Part shown: piece after piece, positions 1-11,931 of the stretch
Numbering within the stretch: the stretch's first letter is position 1
How the letters are laid out: every line of letters begins with the position of its first letter
Source: Prunus persica
Lineage: Eukaryota; Streptophyta; Magnoliopsida; Rosales; Rosaceae
Direction: 5' to 3'
Length of the DNA stretch: 64,000 nt
Assembly: GCF_000346465.2 (NCBI RefSeq)
Contig: NC_034015.1
Span: 3,931,845-3,995,844, forward strand
Made by a program: the position numbers and the translations under genes
Notes under the pieces: model-generated
Told to the model about the DNA's origin: nothing
The model's input: only the letters and a program-made list of their open reading frames with translations
Databases searched by the model: none

Positions 1-1
1 A

Positions 2-379
2 TGATCCAAGAGGATTTTGCAAACAAAATAACTAAATAATCATATACTATTATATCATTATTTAATTATTTTAAAACCATAATAATTTGTGGTTTAAAAC
101 AATTGGTTTTACACCACCAACTTTGTATGGCTTATGTACGTAAATGTTTTAAAACCATTCAACTCTAATGGTTTTAAAACAATTGCTATTTTCAGTTTTC
201 TAGTTTAGGACGATGAACTTGTATATAAAGCCCATTTGATGAATGAAATAGACAAGCAGAACTCAAAACAGTTCCTAAGCTTCTTCCTTTTGTTTCTCTG
301 ATTGTCTTAAAATTCATCTTGTTCTCTTATTCCTATAAACTAGGAATTCATAGTTCTATCGACTATAAGTTTTGGATCA
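2..379 (+). mobile_element. LTR of a Ty3/gypsy-type element (solo or 3' LTR)
   Basis: The segment begins TGATCC and ends GGATCA, so it has the TG...CA ends and short terminal inversion of an LTR. Its first ~140 bases closely match the LTR start at about 36395, which there follows a purine-rich tract at the end of a gypsy pol gene. A TATA-like TATATAAAG lies at 222-230. No coding region adjoins it. The window starts one base before the LTR, so the left target duplication cannot be read and solo versus 3' LTR cannot be decided. Confidence 0.6.
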
Positions 380-2208
380 TAAAGATTAGAGGCCTATTGG
401 GCTTATAAGATGAGTTGTAGATGACAACTTAAATGAAGAAGCACAAGAGACCCAATAAATAAGCCAAAATTGGCCATAAGGGAAGTGGAATGGGTTTGAC
501 TCATTTGATGACTCACATGGGTCATGGGTGACCCATCTTAAAATGCCTAGCCTATATACATAGCTAAGCCTTGAGTCAACTTAGGTTTTGAGTTTTGGGG
601 ATTGAGTGAGGCTACTGAGGCACTCTGATTCTCCCCTCTACCATGGACAACCACCTAGGGAGTGTGATGCTAGCACCTACACCTCCCTAGGTTCTCATCT
701 CCTTCTCCATGCTCTCTACTTTGGTGTGTATGAAATTAGAGGTCATGCATTTGTGTGGTTTTTCTCTTGGAGAATCTTTTAGTGAAGGCCCTTCATGGGT
801 GATTAAACCTTGAGGTTTGTTCAAGGTAGTGCTTCAAAGATATAAAGGAACTTCTTCTCCCTTATGTAGTGATTAAAAGAGTCTAGGTGCTTCAATCATT
901 TAGGCTTAAAGATATGGGAAATGGATTTGTTTTGAACTCATGTTTTAATCTTTAAGCTTTTGTTGTCATATGTTCATTAAGCTTTCATGAATGTTCAAAT
1001 TATCTTTAAAAAGTACAAGGTTTCCTTCAAGTTGTCCTTAAATTTCTTGGAATTCAAACTACAAGGACAAAATTGATCAAACTCAAACCCTTAGTGATAA
1101 AATTCGTAAGCTACATGAACCAAAAGTGACTTTTTACCTATATATTAATCCAACACCAGACAAAAAGCCAAATGACACCACCACCTTCAAGAAAAGCAAA
1201 AGAGGAAGAAGAAGGAGTTAATACCAAATTGTTCGAAGCTTTGTTCAACCCAAATTTATAATACCCCTTTTTATAAAACCTGAATCATCAAGTCTGAGTC
1301 ATCATCGAATGATCATTCAAATTCAAATTTATAACCTGTTTTCTTACACTTTTACTCTCAAGCTTTATTTTGTTGGTTTGACTGATCGATGCATGAGACT
1401 CAAGACTAAATCCACACCCATTACTCTCTTATGGGTTCACCAAGATTACAAAAATTAATAATAATAACCTCACGAGAACTTTTTTTTTTCTAGGGAAAAA
1501 AAAATTGCTATCATTCTCTCATCAAGCCATCTTCAATGCTAGAGGTCTCAAACCTAAAATTTCTCCTTTAAAATACAAAGATTCATGTATTGCTCAGATT
1601 CAGACATTTTTTCCCCAACCTTGCCCAACTCAATTAATTATTTAAGAATTAATTTTGTTGATAACTTAATGTTTTTTTTTTCAGAACATTTTAACCTAAA
1701 AATATTGAAAGTTCACAAATATATTTTTATTTTCTGACTTGTAGGCCACAATCTCACGTGATCACTATTATTTTATGACTTGGTGTCTTTACTCCTTTTA
1801 TCTTTTGTGAGTGGATATTTATTGACACTATATCCTAAAAGTGAGAAATATGAATCATGTCGTCTATCTATAATTATAGCACCTAGACGAGTTATACCAT
1901 GTGACTATATCTCAGTATCATACAATAATTTTGAATACAACATAATATTACATAAAATTGAAAATAAAAAATACCCTTTAAAGTAGTGGGGAATTGATAT
2001 CAAGATTTTCTTTTTCTTTATTTACTTCATGTGCGCTTTATAATGTGGATTCAGCATCTTTACCTCATTTGTTTTGAGATTGTCGTTTTGCATATAATCT
2101 TGAGAAATAGAGCTTAATGCCACCATTTTTTTAATTTTAACTAGAAATACCACCTTTCCCCACAATTTTTGCAAATATCACCTATAAATATATATTTATT
2201 GTCCACTT
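380..2208. other. Intergenic, probable retroelement debris
   Basis: No credible coding region. 400-1000 reads like transcribed non-coding retroelement sequence (a TATA-like CCTATATACATAG near 550, then a CT-rich stretch), but I found no paired repeat or target duplication. 1100-2208 is AT-rich with homopolymer runs. The 68-residue open frame at 1780-1986 has no recognisable domain. Confidence 0.4.
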
Positions 2209-2361
2209 ATGGCACACATAACACTTTTTCTGAAATTTAGTTTTCTCTTTCAGCTCTCTCTTGGCTCCGTCTCTCTCTGTCGCTTAGCTTTCACTCTCTC
2301 TTCACTCTTTCTCTGTCGCGCGCTACTCTCAGTCTCTCTCGCGCAGCTGTCTCTCTTTTGT

Positions 2362-2388
2362 AGCTCTCTCTCTCTCTCTCTCTCTCTG
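2362..2388. repeat. CT microsatellite
   Basis: An uninterrupted CT-rich tract within a CT-biased stretch (about 2230-2420). Such pyrimidine tracts are common in plant 5' leader regions, but no downstream coding exon can be tied to it. Confidence 0.85.
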
Positions 2389-2464
2389 ACCCAGTGCTCT
2401 TCCTCCCTCAATGGTGTCTGTTCATCGAAGCTCAGCTCCACCGTTCACGCCAAAAGCTATTGTT

Positions 2465-2815
2465 CATCATCATTTTCTTAGGGTTTATGGGTTTCTCTGA
2501 AGTTGGTTTAGGGTATTTGGGTTTCTATGAAATTGGTTTAGGGGTTTCTTCGAAATTGGTTTAGGGGTTTCTCTGAAATTGGTTTAGGGGTTTCTTTGAA
2601 ATTGGTTTAGGGTTTATGGGTTTCTATGAAATTGGTTTAGGGTTTATGGGTTTCTTCGAAATTGGTTTAGGGTTTAGGGGTTTGTCTGAAATTGGTTTAG
2701 GGGTTTCTCTGAAATTGGTTTACAGTTTAGGGGTTTCTCTGAAATTGGTTTACGGTTTAGGGATTTGTCTGAAATTGGTTTAGGATTTAGGGGTTTCTCT
2801 GAAATTGTCTGATTC
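2465..2815. repeat. Telomere-like minisatellite (GGTTTAGGG-type units)
   Basis: About a dozen imperfect tandem units of roughly 24-35 bp, built from GGTTTAGGGGTTTCTCTGAA variants. Each contains a TTTAGGG-like core related to the plant telomere repeat. The minus-strand open frame here (KPISEKPLN-type repeats) is a by-product of the repeat and not a credible protein. Confidence 0.75.
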
Positions 2816-2870
2816 TGATGATTCATTGTTTGAAACAGTGAAGGGGTTTGTTCTTTGTGGATTGATTCTT

Positions 2871-3920
2871 GCATTTGATTTCGAATTCGCTTTATTGATG
2901 TTGTTTTGCTATTGTTATTGATGTTGTATTGCTATTTTTTTGCTGTTGGGTTGCCATTTTAGTGGTGTTTTATTGGCATCGTAGTACTGTTGTATTGCTA
3001 ATTTGTTATGGTTTTATTCCCATTCCATTGTGGTTTTAATGGTTTTGGTGATTTGTGCAATTGAATTCTATGTTTCTTTGTTGTTTTGTTTCATTCAAAG
3101 AAGGAAAATTGTAGGTGTTCATTTATAGTCTCTACATTAGCCACATGAATCTTTATAGTTTGTTTTGCAATTGCAATAGCTTTTGTTGGAAATTTAATAT
3201 TAACTAATATTTATTTTCCCATTTGAATGGAAATTAATAGAGTTCATTGGACAATGGTGTCCTTTGTTAATTTTTAGGAAGAGATATCAAAGCACCTGTT
3301 TATTCAATGGATGCATTATATGGTTTTTTATATTGGGGCATACCCTTTTGAAAAGGGTTATTTAGTATCTATAAATACAGTAGTGTTCCTGCAATTAAAA
3401 TAAGAGAATTGATTCAGTCTATGTTTATCTATTTGAATACAGAGAGGGTTTCCTACATAATCTGGTTCAAAGAGTCCTTGTGTAGGGCGTAATTCGTCTT
3501 AAGGTCATAGTGTCCAACACCTGCCTCGACTCAATTATTCAAGTTCTTCTAATCCATTTATGTGATTTTTGATTGTGTATGTTTGTAAGCATGAGTTAAT
3601 TTTGAAGCATGAATTGAATGATTATTTCTGAATTTCTTTGTGACTAAAACATAGCAATTATACCCATTTTGTCCAATAGCTTTTTGATGTCTGTAGTTTG
3701 TACAGAAATAGCCATTTATTCTTCTATATAGGCAGAGTCCATAAATTTTCTTTTGATGTTCCATCTGTATTTTATTTCATTCGTTCTCTTTTTATGACAT
3801 ACATGTATATTAGTATGGTGATGAGAAGATTGTAGGAAGCATTGATGCAGTTGGGCTAGTTCTTTTAGTCTTTGCTCTGAAACCGTGTATGAAGTTCATT
3901 CTTGGGGCATGAAATCACTT
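2871..3920. other. Intergenic or intron-like sequence, no gene seen
   Basis: T-rich sequence with runs such as TTGATGTTGTTTTGCTATTG, resembling plant intron or 5' leader sequence. No open frame with a recognisable domain on either strand. It could be part of the first intron of the remnant gene whose exon lies beyond the CACTA element at 18221, but nothing proves that. Confidence 0.3.
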
Positions 3921-3927
3921 TGATAGT

Positions 3928-4140
3928 TGGGTGTTGTTTGGTTTGTGGATGGAATGTGATCCAGATTTAGTAAAATGGAATGTAGATAAGAGTGGAGTGT
4001 GGAGAGAGTTTGAGAGTAGATAAGAAATTGAAATTGGGTAAAAAATACGATTGGTATTATTTCACATTTCGGGGATTGACAGTTGATGGGAATAGCGATT
4101 TCATTCCATAATTTAATCCAATAAACCAAATATTGTCTTA
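3928..4140. mobile_element. Putative MITE with imperfect terminal inverted repeats
   Basis: The left end (TGTTGTTTGGTTTGTGGAT then GGAATG) and the reverse complement of the right end (ATATTTGGTTTATTGGAT then GGAATG) match imperfectly over about 30 bases. Such TTTGG-type ends are common in plant PIF/Harbinger or hAT MITEs. I could not resolve a target duplication. Confidence 0.35.
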
Positions 4141-4197
4141 TACATAGCATTATAAATAAAAGTGATGTATCAAATGGGATTTGTAACATTTTTTAGA

Positions 4198-4335
4198 AAG
4201 CCTTGTGGAGAGAAAATATAAGAGAAGGAAGTGGGAAAATATAAGAGCAAGCAAGCCTTGTGGAGAGAAAATATAAGAGAAGGAAATGGGAAAATATAAG
4301 TGCAAGACTTGTGGAGAGAAAATATAAATCTTTAA
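4198..4335. repeat. Tandem repeat, about 60-bp unit, ~2.3 copies
   Basis: The unit contains CTTGTGGAGAGAAAATATAA, then GAGAAGGAAGTGGGAAAATATAAG. It appears at about 4200 and 4256, with a third partial copy at about 4310. It lies just outside the left end of CACTA copy 1. Confidence 0.8.
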
Positions 4336-4438
4336 GGTACTTAAATATCTTCTGAAAAGGTTTGGACAATAAAAAACAAAGAGAATGATTTTCTAATCAT
4401 AAACTATGTGCATTGAGAAAGAAAAAAAATGCACATGT

Positions 4439-5799
4439 CACTACTACAAAAAAGCAAAAAGACGACGGTAAATCACCGTCGTGTATTTGGTTTTTCAATG
4501 GTCGTGGAATCCACCGTCATCTTTTCCCTCATAAACCACGACGCTAAATAACCGTCGTTGTTAAACAATACAACGTCATCAAAAAATACAAAACGACGTC
4601 TTTGTACTGCAAAAAGATCTAAAAAAAGCAATCGAGGATGATAATAGACGACCAATTCTCTAAAAAGACCGTCGTTAAAAAGGGAAAATATGACACATAT
4701 TAAGAGAACAAGGCCGCAAGATAGACATACAACGACGACAATAAAAATACGCCGACGTTAAATATAATTTTCACGACAATAAAAAATATGACGTCTTTAA
4801 ATACATTAGAAGACGACGTTATTGATACCTACTACGTCGCACATATAAACACAACCGTCGTACAATTAATTTTCCACTTCGATTTTTCGATAAAAGATGA
4901 CGTGGAAATAGTTGTCAGTGTCATTATTTACGACGTATGTGTTTCTATAGTAGACGTTGAAAAACTAAACAACGTCAGTTACAAATATATGAGAGTCGTA
5001 TTAAAAAATTTATACGTCCTATTTTCAGAAACAAACAACGACCATAAATATTAGACGTTGTTAAATACAACAACGTCGGAAAATAATAAAAACAGACGTG
5101 TTTAGTCTGCTAAAGTTCTACAACGTCTCTTATTTACAAAAAACCGTCGTGAAATAAATTTTCCACTTCGATTTTTCTAAAAAAGATGATGTGGAAATAG
5201 TTGTCAGTGTCATTATTTACGACGTATACATTTATATAGTCGACATTGTATTTATATGTATTCATTACTCACGACGCACTTAATAATATAGACGACGTTG
5301 AACGTCTAAACAACGTCGGTTCCAAATAAATGAGAGCCGTATTACAGAACATATAGACGGCGTAGATTATGATGGGAGCCGTATTACAAATAACGTCGTT
5401 TAATTGTTATTAGACGGCGGTTATAATGAATTTCCGTCGGAATTAATTTCGTTCCTCTTCGTTTATAAAAGAACTTGCGACGTGGAAAATGTATGATGAC
5501 GTCGTATTTTTTAACGTTCAGATTACATATCTCGTTTTTTAGACGTCGGTATTATGGGATTGGAGTCGTGTTATTTTGAATTACATGGCGGTTCTTTATC
5601 CTTCACCGACGTGATATCCTGAATAATTGCTTCACAATAGCGTCGTGGTTCTTCATTGTTACGTTGCTTTAAGACGTCGGTAAATATGCTGAATAACTGA
5701 TTCACAATAACGTCGTGTTTTATTTGAACGTAGAAAGTGAAGAAATCACATTACAATATTTTACAAAATTAATGTCATACACTGCCAATTACATAAGCA
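4439..5799. repeat. Subterminal CGACG-motif region of CACTA copy 1 (3' side)
   Basis: Non-coding and dense in short motifs (GACGACGG, CCGTCGT, ACGTCG) in both orientations, typically every 10-30 bases. In En/Spm elements, subterminal repeats bind the TNPA-type protein; the same role here is inference. The first 45 bases form an inverted pair (GACGACGGT and ACCGTCGT). Confidence 0.8.
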
Positions 5800-8700
5800 T
5801 CATTCAATCCATATATCTTCACACCCATCTCGAATATTTTGACCGCCTAACTCACCTACCAGTTCATCAAATGTGTCAACATTTGGCATCCCTCTAGTAA
5901 ATGGCTCACACTCAATTATCACATCACCTAATACTTCATCACCAATAACATCATTATATTCTCTACTAGGCATTGATAACACTACCGACCAACCACGATG
6001 CATCGGGTCGTCAACAAAAAATATTTGTTTCACTTGAGAAGCCAAAACAAATTGGTCATTCCTATGTCCAATTTTACTCAAATCTACAAGGGTAAATCCA
6101 AGTTCGTCGACTACAAGACCAGAACTATCTATCCAATCACACCTAAAGACTGGGATTGTAAACTTTTGGTAGTCAAGGTCCCAAATTTCTTGAATGACAC
6201 CATAGAAACCCATATTTGAGAGAATTAGGTTTTTATCCTTGGCACTAGCAACTTGCATGGTATGTGCAAGTAAATAAACTCCACTATTTTGAGTTGTCCG
6301 CACATCATCTTGTGCCTTGATATTGAATTTAATACCTTTAATAAGATAGCTCCTATATAATGGCACTGACATGTTTGGACCAGCTGCTAGCCACCTTAAA
6401 TTTTCTGATACGCCATGATTGTCTTCCTCAAGTTCACTTTGAACCTGCAAATTAATCATATCTTAATTCATCCTAACATATAAATAAGAAGAAAATTAAA
6501 AGAGAAATACGTTATTCAACAACATATACCTTGAAGCGTAGCCATTGAATGAAAGTGCTATTGTGCTTATCCTGCAGCCACTTTGTTCTCTTTCTAAATT
6601 TTGGATAAGCAGTCTTGATGTGGATCATATGTTGCCTACATGACACGAAAAATTCAAGCATTACGGTCCCAAATATATAAGATAAACATAAGAAATAATT
6701 TTAAATGGAAACTTAAAGAATAAAACTCATACGTACTCGATATAAGGTAGGACTTCCTCCGTATTCTCCAAGACATATAGATGTGCTTGATTCAACAGGT
6801 CCTGATCAACTACGCTCACTGTGCAACCTGATAATGGCTTTGAAACTCCCATCTTTTGGCTTGAAGGCACTCCAACTGTACTAACATCAGATAAATGCTG
6901 AGTACAAAACTCTACCGCTTCTTCAGCTATATACCGCTCAGCAATGCAACCTTCGGGACGAGTACGATTCTGAACATACCCCTTCAGCACTTTCATATAT
7001 CTTTCAAACGGATACATCCACCTAAAATATACTGGCCCACATAGACGAACTTCTCTGACAAGATGTACTACTAGATGAACCATGATATCAAAGAATGAAG
7101 GGGGAAAGTACTTCTCAAGCAAACACAGAGTAACTACTACATCTTCTTCCAACTTATCTAGCTTGGAAACATCAACAGTCTTTGCACATATAGCATTGAA
7201 GAAGAAGCACAAACGAGTTATTGCATACCTTGCAGGCTTCTCCAAAACAGAACGAATTGCCACAGGGAGCAATTGTTGCATTAAGGTATGACAATCATGT
7301 GATTTAAGGCCAAGAAGTCTTGAATCTTGTACAGATACAAGATTTTTAATATTTGAAGAATAACCTTCAGGGACCTTCATACCATAGAAAGAATTGCAAA
7401 CCTCTCTCTTCTCTGCTCTTGACAAATTCCAAGGCCCAGGAGGCAAACGAGTACGTCTTTCTCCATACTCGGGTTGCAAATCAGTTTTGACCCCCATGTT
7501 CAATAAATCTAATCGAGCAGCAATCCCATCTTTATTTTTTCCAGGGATCTCCAGCAATGTACCAATGATACTATCGCAAACATTCTTCTCAATGTGCATA
7601 ACATCTAGGGCATGCCTCACAGGAAGGTATTTCCAATACTCGAGATCAAAGAATATTGATTTCTTCTTCCAACAAACTCTGTCACCATTTTCAACCATAT
7701 GCAGCACTTCTTCTCCGGTTAATGGCTCTGGAGGTATGCCATATTCAGGTTTCCCATTAAAAGCTGCACGTTGCCTCCTATATGGATGATTGATTGGTAA
7801 CCATTTTCTATGCCCAATGTAACAAATTTTGTGGCCATTTTTCAACCTGTGACTAGGTGTATCATCGCCGCATATTGGACAAGCTTTATATCCTTTAACA
7901 ACACAACCAGATAAGTTTCCATAGGCGGGGAAATCATTAATTGTCCACATTAATGCAGCTCTGAGTGTAAAGTATTCTCCATTATGTGCATCATACACTC
8001 CTCTAATCCCAACCCACAAGGATTTTAAATCATCAATCAAAGGCTCCAAGTAGACGTCTATATCATTTCCGGGTTGTTTAGGACCGGAAATCAATAAGGT
8101 TAACATCATGAACTTTCGTTTCATGCACAGCCATGGAGGGAGATTATATGTAACTAAGATAACCGGCCAACAACTATATCTGCTACTTAGAGAACTGTGG
8201 GGATTGAATCCATCAGATGAAAGAGCCAATCTCAAGTTTCTCGGCTCATTACCAAACTCAGGCCATTTATCATCAAGAAGTTTCCAAGACGGGGAATCCG
8301 CCGGATGAGACATCTGACCGTCAATTGATTTTCTAGCAGCATGCCACCAAGTCAAACTCTTAGCTGTCTCATGTGATTGAAACATCCTTTTAAACCTTGG
8401 AATTGGGGGAAAATACCACACCACCTTCGCTGGCACACCCTCTTTCAAGATTGAATCTTTGCCTTCCTTCCACCTTGAGATACCACAAGTAGGACAATTA
8501 GTTGAATCCTCATACTCCTTCCTATACAAGATGCAATCATTGGGGCATGCGTGCATTTTCTCATAACTCAGCCCCAATGCACACAAAGTCTTTTTAGCCT
8601 CATACATGGAGGTTGGTATTGTATTTCCTTCTGGAAGCAAATCGCCTTGAAGTATCAATAATTCTGTAAAACAGACATCACTCATCCCATGTTTTGCCTT

Positions 8701-9150
8701 CAAATTATACAACTTCACTAATGCCGATAACTTCGTGTACTTTCTACAACCAGGGTACACTGGTTGATCTCCATCCCCAATCACATTGGCAAACTCATAC
8801 GGATCCGAACCAAAATCACCAAAATCATTATCATCCATATCAATTTCTTCAGACACAAAACTGTACCTACTATGGCCATCATCTTCTTCAACATTTCTGC
8901 TAGCATTAGTAGTTGCTTCCCAAGGTTCTCCGTGAAATGTCCAATTCTTATAGCTTTGGTCAATTCCATTAAAGTATAAGTGATCCCTTATAATTCCAAC
9001 CCCAAACAACTTCAAATTAACACATTTAACACATGGACAACGGATATGTGTTGTAGTTAGAAGATTTTCTACAGCAAAGTTCAAAAATGCTTCCACCCCA
9101 AACTCATATGCCTTCGATCTTCTATCCGAGTGCATCCATGACTTATCCAT
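5800..9150 (-). CDS. TNP2-type CACTA transposase, intact, three exons
   Basis: Catalyses cut-and-paste movement of the CACTA element. Exons on the minus strand are 9150-6737, 6635-6530 and 6444-5800, all with GT-AG introns in matching phase, predicting 1054 residues, a normal TNP2 size. I start at the ATG at 9150 (MDKSWM, the usual start of the transposase-associated domain); the frame is open a little further upstream only through a GTG. Domains in order: transposase-associated (about 1-80, CPCVKCVN), Cys pairs CPNDC and CPTCG (about 185-215), Transposase_21 core (about 280-500, with SSDGFNP, GPKQPGNDIDVYLEPL, ACPICGDD and LDVMHIEKNV), DUF4218 (about 640-750) and, in exon 3, DUF4216 (FRCDWIDSSGLVVDELGFT). 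It has one extra Trp relative to copy 2 (SLTWWHAAR). No stop or frameshift was seen. Confidence 0.93.
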
Positions 9151-9712
9151 CTCCGACACTATAACCTATTATCTATAATAAAGTGAAAATACAGGCAATG
9201 ACCATCACTATAGCAGATTATACAATGATCTAATCGCAAGTAATAAACAACAGAGACGACGGGTTTTAATCAAAAACAGACGTATTTGGCATATATAGAC
9301 GACGGATTTTCAACAGACGTCGTCTATTATACGTAATACAAACGACGGTTTATGAAAAAACCGTCGTGTATAAGTAATACAACGACGGTAGTTTAAAAAC
9401 ACCGTCATGTAATCGTCGTCGTACGCCTTAAAATTCGTCGTGTCTCAGTTTATTTTCAAGAACACAAAACCCATTAAGAACACAACATATATATGAAACC
9501 AAGCAAGAAACCAACATATACATGAAACCAAGCATGAAAACAATAAATCCATTCCCAATTCAACATAACATAGGGTGATTAAAAGATACGACAAAATTAA
9601 ATCCATTCCCAATTCAACATAACAGATAATGTAATCCATGAACCCATTAAACAGAAAATCCATGAACCCATACCTATAAGCATTGGTGCACTTTGCACCT
9701 TCTCCAGAGCGG

Positions 9713-9827
9713 AAAATGACAAGATCAAATAAAGGTGTCCTTTTGCTGGAAATCATTTGGAAGTTGGTGATGTGTCTTTTTGTGTTGATTTCCAGCAAAA
9801 GTACACCTTTATTTGATCTTGTCATGA
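9713..9827. repeat. Fold-back: 38-bp inverted repeat inside CACTA copy 1
   Basis: ATGACAAGATCAAATAAAGG and its continuation (about 9716-9754) recur inverted at about 9788-9825, separated by about 35 bases. A direct repeat (CCCATTAAACAGAAAATCC and CCATACCTATAAGCA) flanks the structure at about 9643-9685 and 9830-9870. Copy 2 has a single, non-inverted version (49964-50045), so copy 1 was rearranged here or misassembled. Confidence 0.75.
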
Positions 9828-10318
9828 ACCCATTAAACAGAAAATCCATGAACCCATACCTATAAGCACATTATTAACAGATCGCAAAGCATATACCTAA
9901 AACCCTTTAACAAAACAACCTAATATCATTCAATGAATTTACAAGGGGAAGATAGGGTTTGTACTTACAGGTTGGACGAGCTCACAGATTCGACGAGCCT
10001 GGAGAGTGCAACTTTTAATTAGAGCAGAAGTGAGAGAGCGAAATGTTATGTCGCGTGAAATCTGAAATTTTAGGTTTCAGGGATCAAAGTATAAGACTAA
10101 GAGCCAAATCTAAAAAAATTTAGGTCGCGCGAAAATTTTTAGAGCGCGCGCGTTATAAAACGTCGAAAGAAAAACCAAGGCGAAAGTTCTACAAGTACCG
10201 ACGTAAATTTAATATTCCACGACGGAAACTTCATTTTTCGGATTAAGAACGTAAGGCCGTTCATTTTTCGGATTAATTTTAAATTTATTTTGAATTTTTT
10301 ATATAACGACGACTGAAA

Positions 10319-11572
10319 AACCACGTCGGTGTTAAGAAATTAAAGACGTTGTAAATTATATAAACCGACTTACATATTAAAATAACGTCGTTTAAAGCGT
10401 AAACCATGTCGTATGTTTTACTGTACGACGTAAAATATGTATTCCACGACCCAACCACCGTCGTTAAAAATTAATACACTAAACCCATAAAATTAAATTA
10501 TACAATTTAAAAAATTAAGTTTATAAAAGGTTTTATGGTTTTAAAGCCTAACATATAACATAGACTACCCAAAAATTATACTTTAAAAATAAACCCCAAT
10601 AAATAACAACACTAATCTCTAAACCCTAGACTCTAAACCCTAAACCATTAAACTAGAAGTGATTTTATGACTCATCAAAACAATTTTGTTTTGGATGGTC
10701 ATTTTAAATTTTTGTTATTCAAAATGAATTTTTTCAAGGTTTATGTGGAAGAAAATATATCAATGACTTCATAGGAGTTGACTTTTCAATTTTCTGATTT
10801 ATTTTATATTTATTTTGAATATTTTGATATAAAAATAATAAAATATTCTTACCATACAACAAACCACGTCGGTGTTAAATAAATTGTAGACGTTGTAAAT
10901 TGTAATAGACTACTAAGTCGTTAAAATGACGTCGTTAAAATGAGAAACCACGTCGGTGTTAAGAAATTAAAAACGTTGTAAATTATATAAACCGACTTAC
11001 ATATTAAAATGACGTCGTTTAAAGCGTAAACCATGTCGTATGTTTTACTGTACGACGTAAAATATGTATTCCACGACCCAACCACCGTCGTTAAAAATTA
11101 ATACCCTAAACCCATAAAATTAAATTATACAATTTAAAAAATTAAGTTTATAAAAGGTTTTATGGTTTTAAAGCCTAACATATACCCTAGACTACCCAAA
11201 AATTATACTTTAAAAATAAACCCCAATAAATAACAACCCTAATCTCTAAACCCTAGACTCTAAACCCTAAACCATAAAACTAGAAGTGATTTTATGACTC
11301 ATCAAAACAATTTTGTTTTGGATGGTCATTTTAAATTTTTGTTATTCAAAATGAATTTTTTCAAGGTTTATGTGGAAGAAAATATATCAATGACTTCATA
11401 GGAGTTGACTTTTCAATTTTCTGATTTATTTTAAATTTATTTTGAATATTTTGATATAAAAATAATAAAATATTCTTACCACAACAACAAACCACGTCGG
11501 TGTTAATAAATTGTAGACGTTGTAAATTGTAATAGACTACTAAGTCGTTAAAATGACGTCGTTAAAATGAGA
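10319..11572. repeat. 627-bp tandem duplication with interstitial telomere-like AAACCCTA runs
   Basis: The block starting CCACGTCGGTGTTAAGAAAT at 10321 recurs at 10948, a period of 627 bases, with few differences over the whole unit. Each unit contains a short run of CCCTAAACCCTA-type sequence (about 10620-10650 and 11245-11275). The same duplication is present in copy 2 (about 48500-49690), so it predates the split of the copies. Confidence 0.9.
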
Positions 11573-11931
11573 AACCATGGCGGGTATTTAACTATACGAC
11601 GTAAAATATATATATCAACGACTTAACCGCTGTCGTTACATAAACGTCGTCGATGATACCCTGAACCCTTAAGAAATTGAAGATGTTGTAAACCATAAAC
11701 GACTCAATTGTTCAAAGAACGTCGTCTAACTATTTTTTTACGTCGTATTTGTTTAAAACACGCAACAACAAAATACGACGGTTATTGACTTTATTAGGTC
11801 GTTGGAAAAGTATTACACGTCGGTTAAGCAATTTGTATGTTTGTTTTTTTTTTAATTTAAGAAAACCTCAACAAATTTTTACATTACATATTATAGAGAA
11901 AATTGGTACATTATACATAAATATCAAGTGT

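Larger units (their letters stand above)
9160..11931. other. Non-coding intergenic block between the two CACTA genes, copy 1
   Basis: Separates the TNP2 gene from the Ulp1-type gene. It holds CGACG-motif arrays (9250-9440, 10180-10460, 11500-11850), the fold-back at 9713, and a tandem duplication (10319-11572). The TNP2 promoter presumably lies here; no individual promoter element can be named with confidence. Confidence 0.6.

Noticed and set aside
2209..2481. 90-residue Leu/Ser-rich open frame
   Set aside because: It is read from a CT-rich microsatellite region with no domain; composition alone explains it.
2674..2874. Minus-strand KPISEKPLN-repeat peptide
   Set aside because: Direct product of the telomere-like minisatellite; no promoter, domain or conserved start.
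7394..7789. 131-residue plus-strand frame (and its twin at 52107-52502)
   Set aside because: Antisense shadow of the TNP2 transposase exon; the coding strand has all the family motifs.
9151..9159. Upstream GTG as the start of the TNP2 transposase (also TTG at 44336 for the second gene)
   Set aside because: Plant nuclear genes start at ATG; MDKSWM at 9150 and MVSHQ at 44348 are the credible starts.
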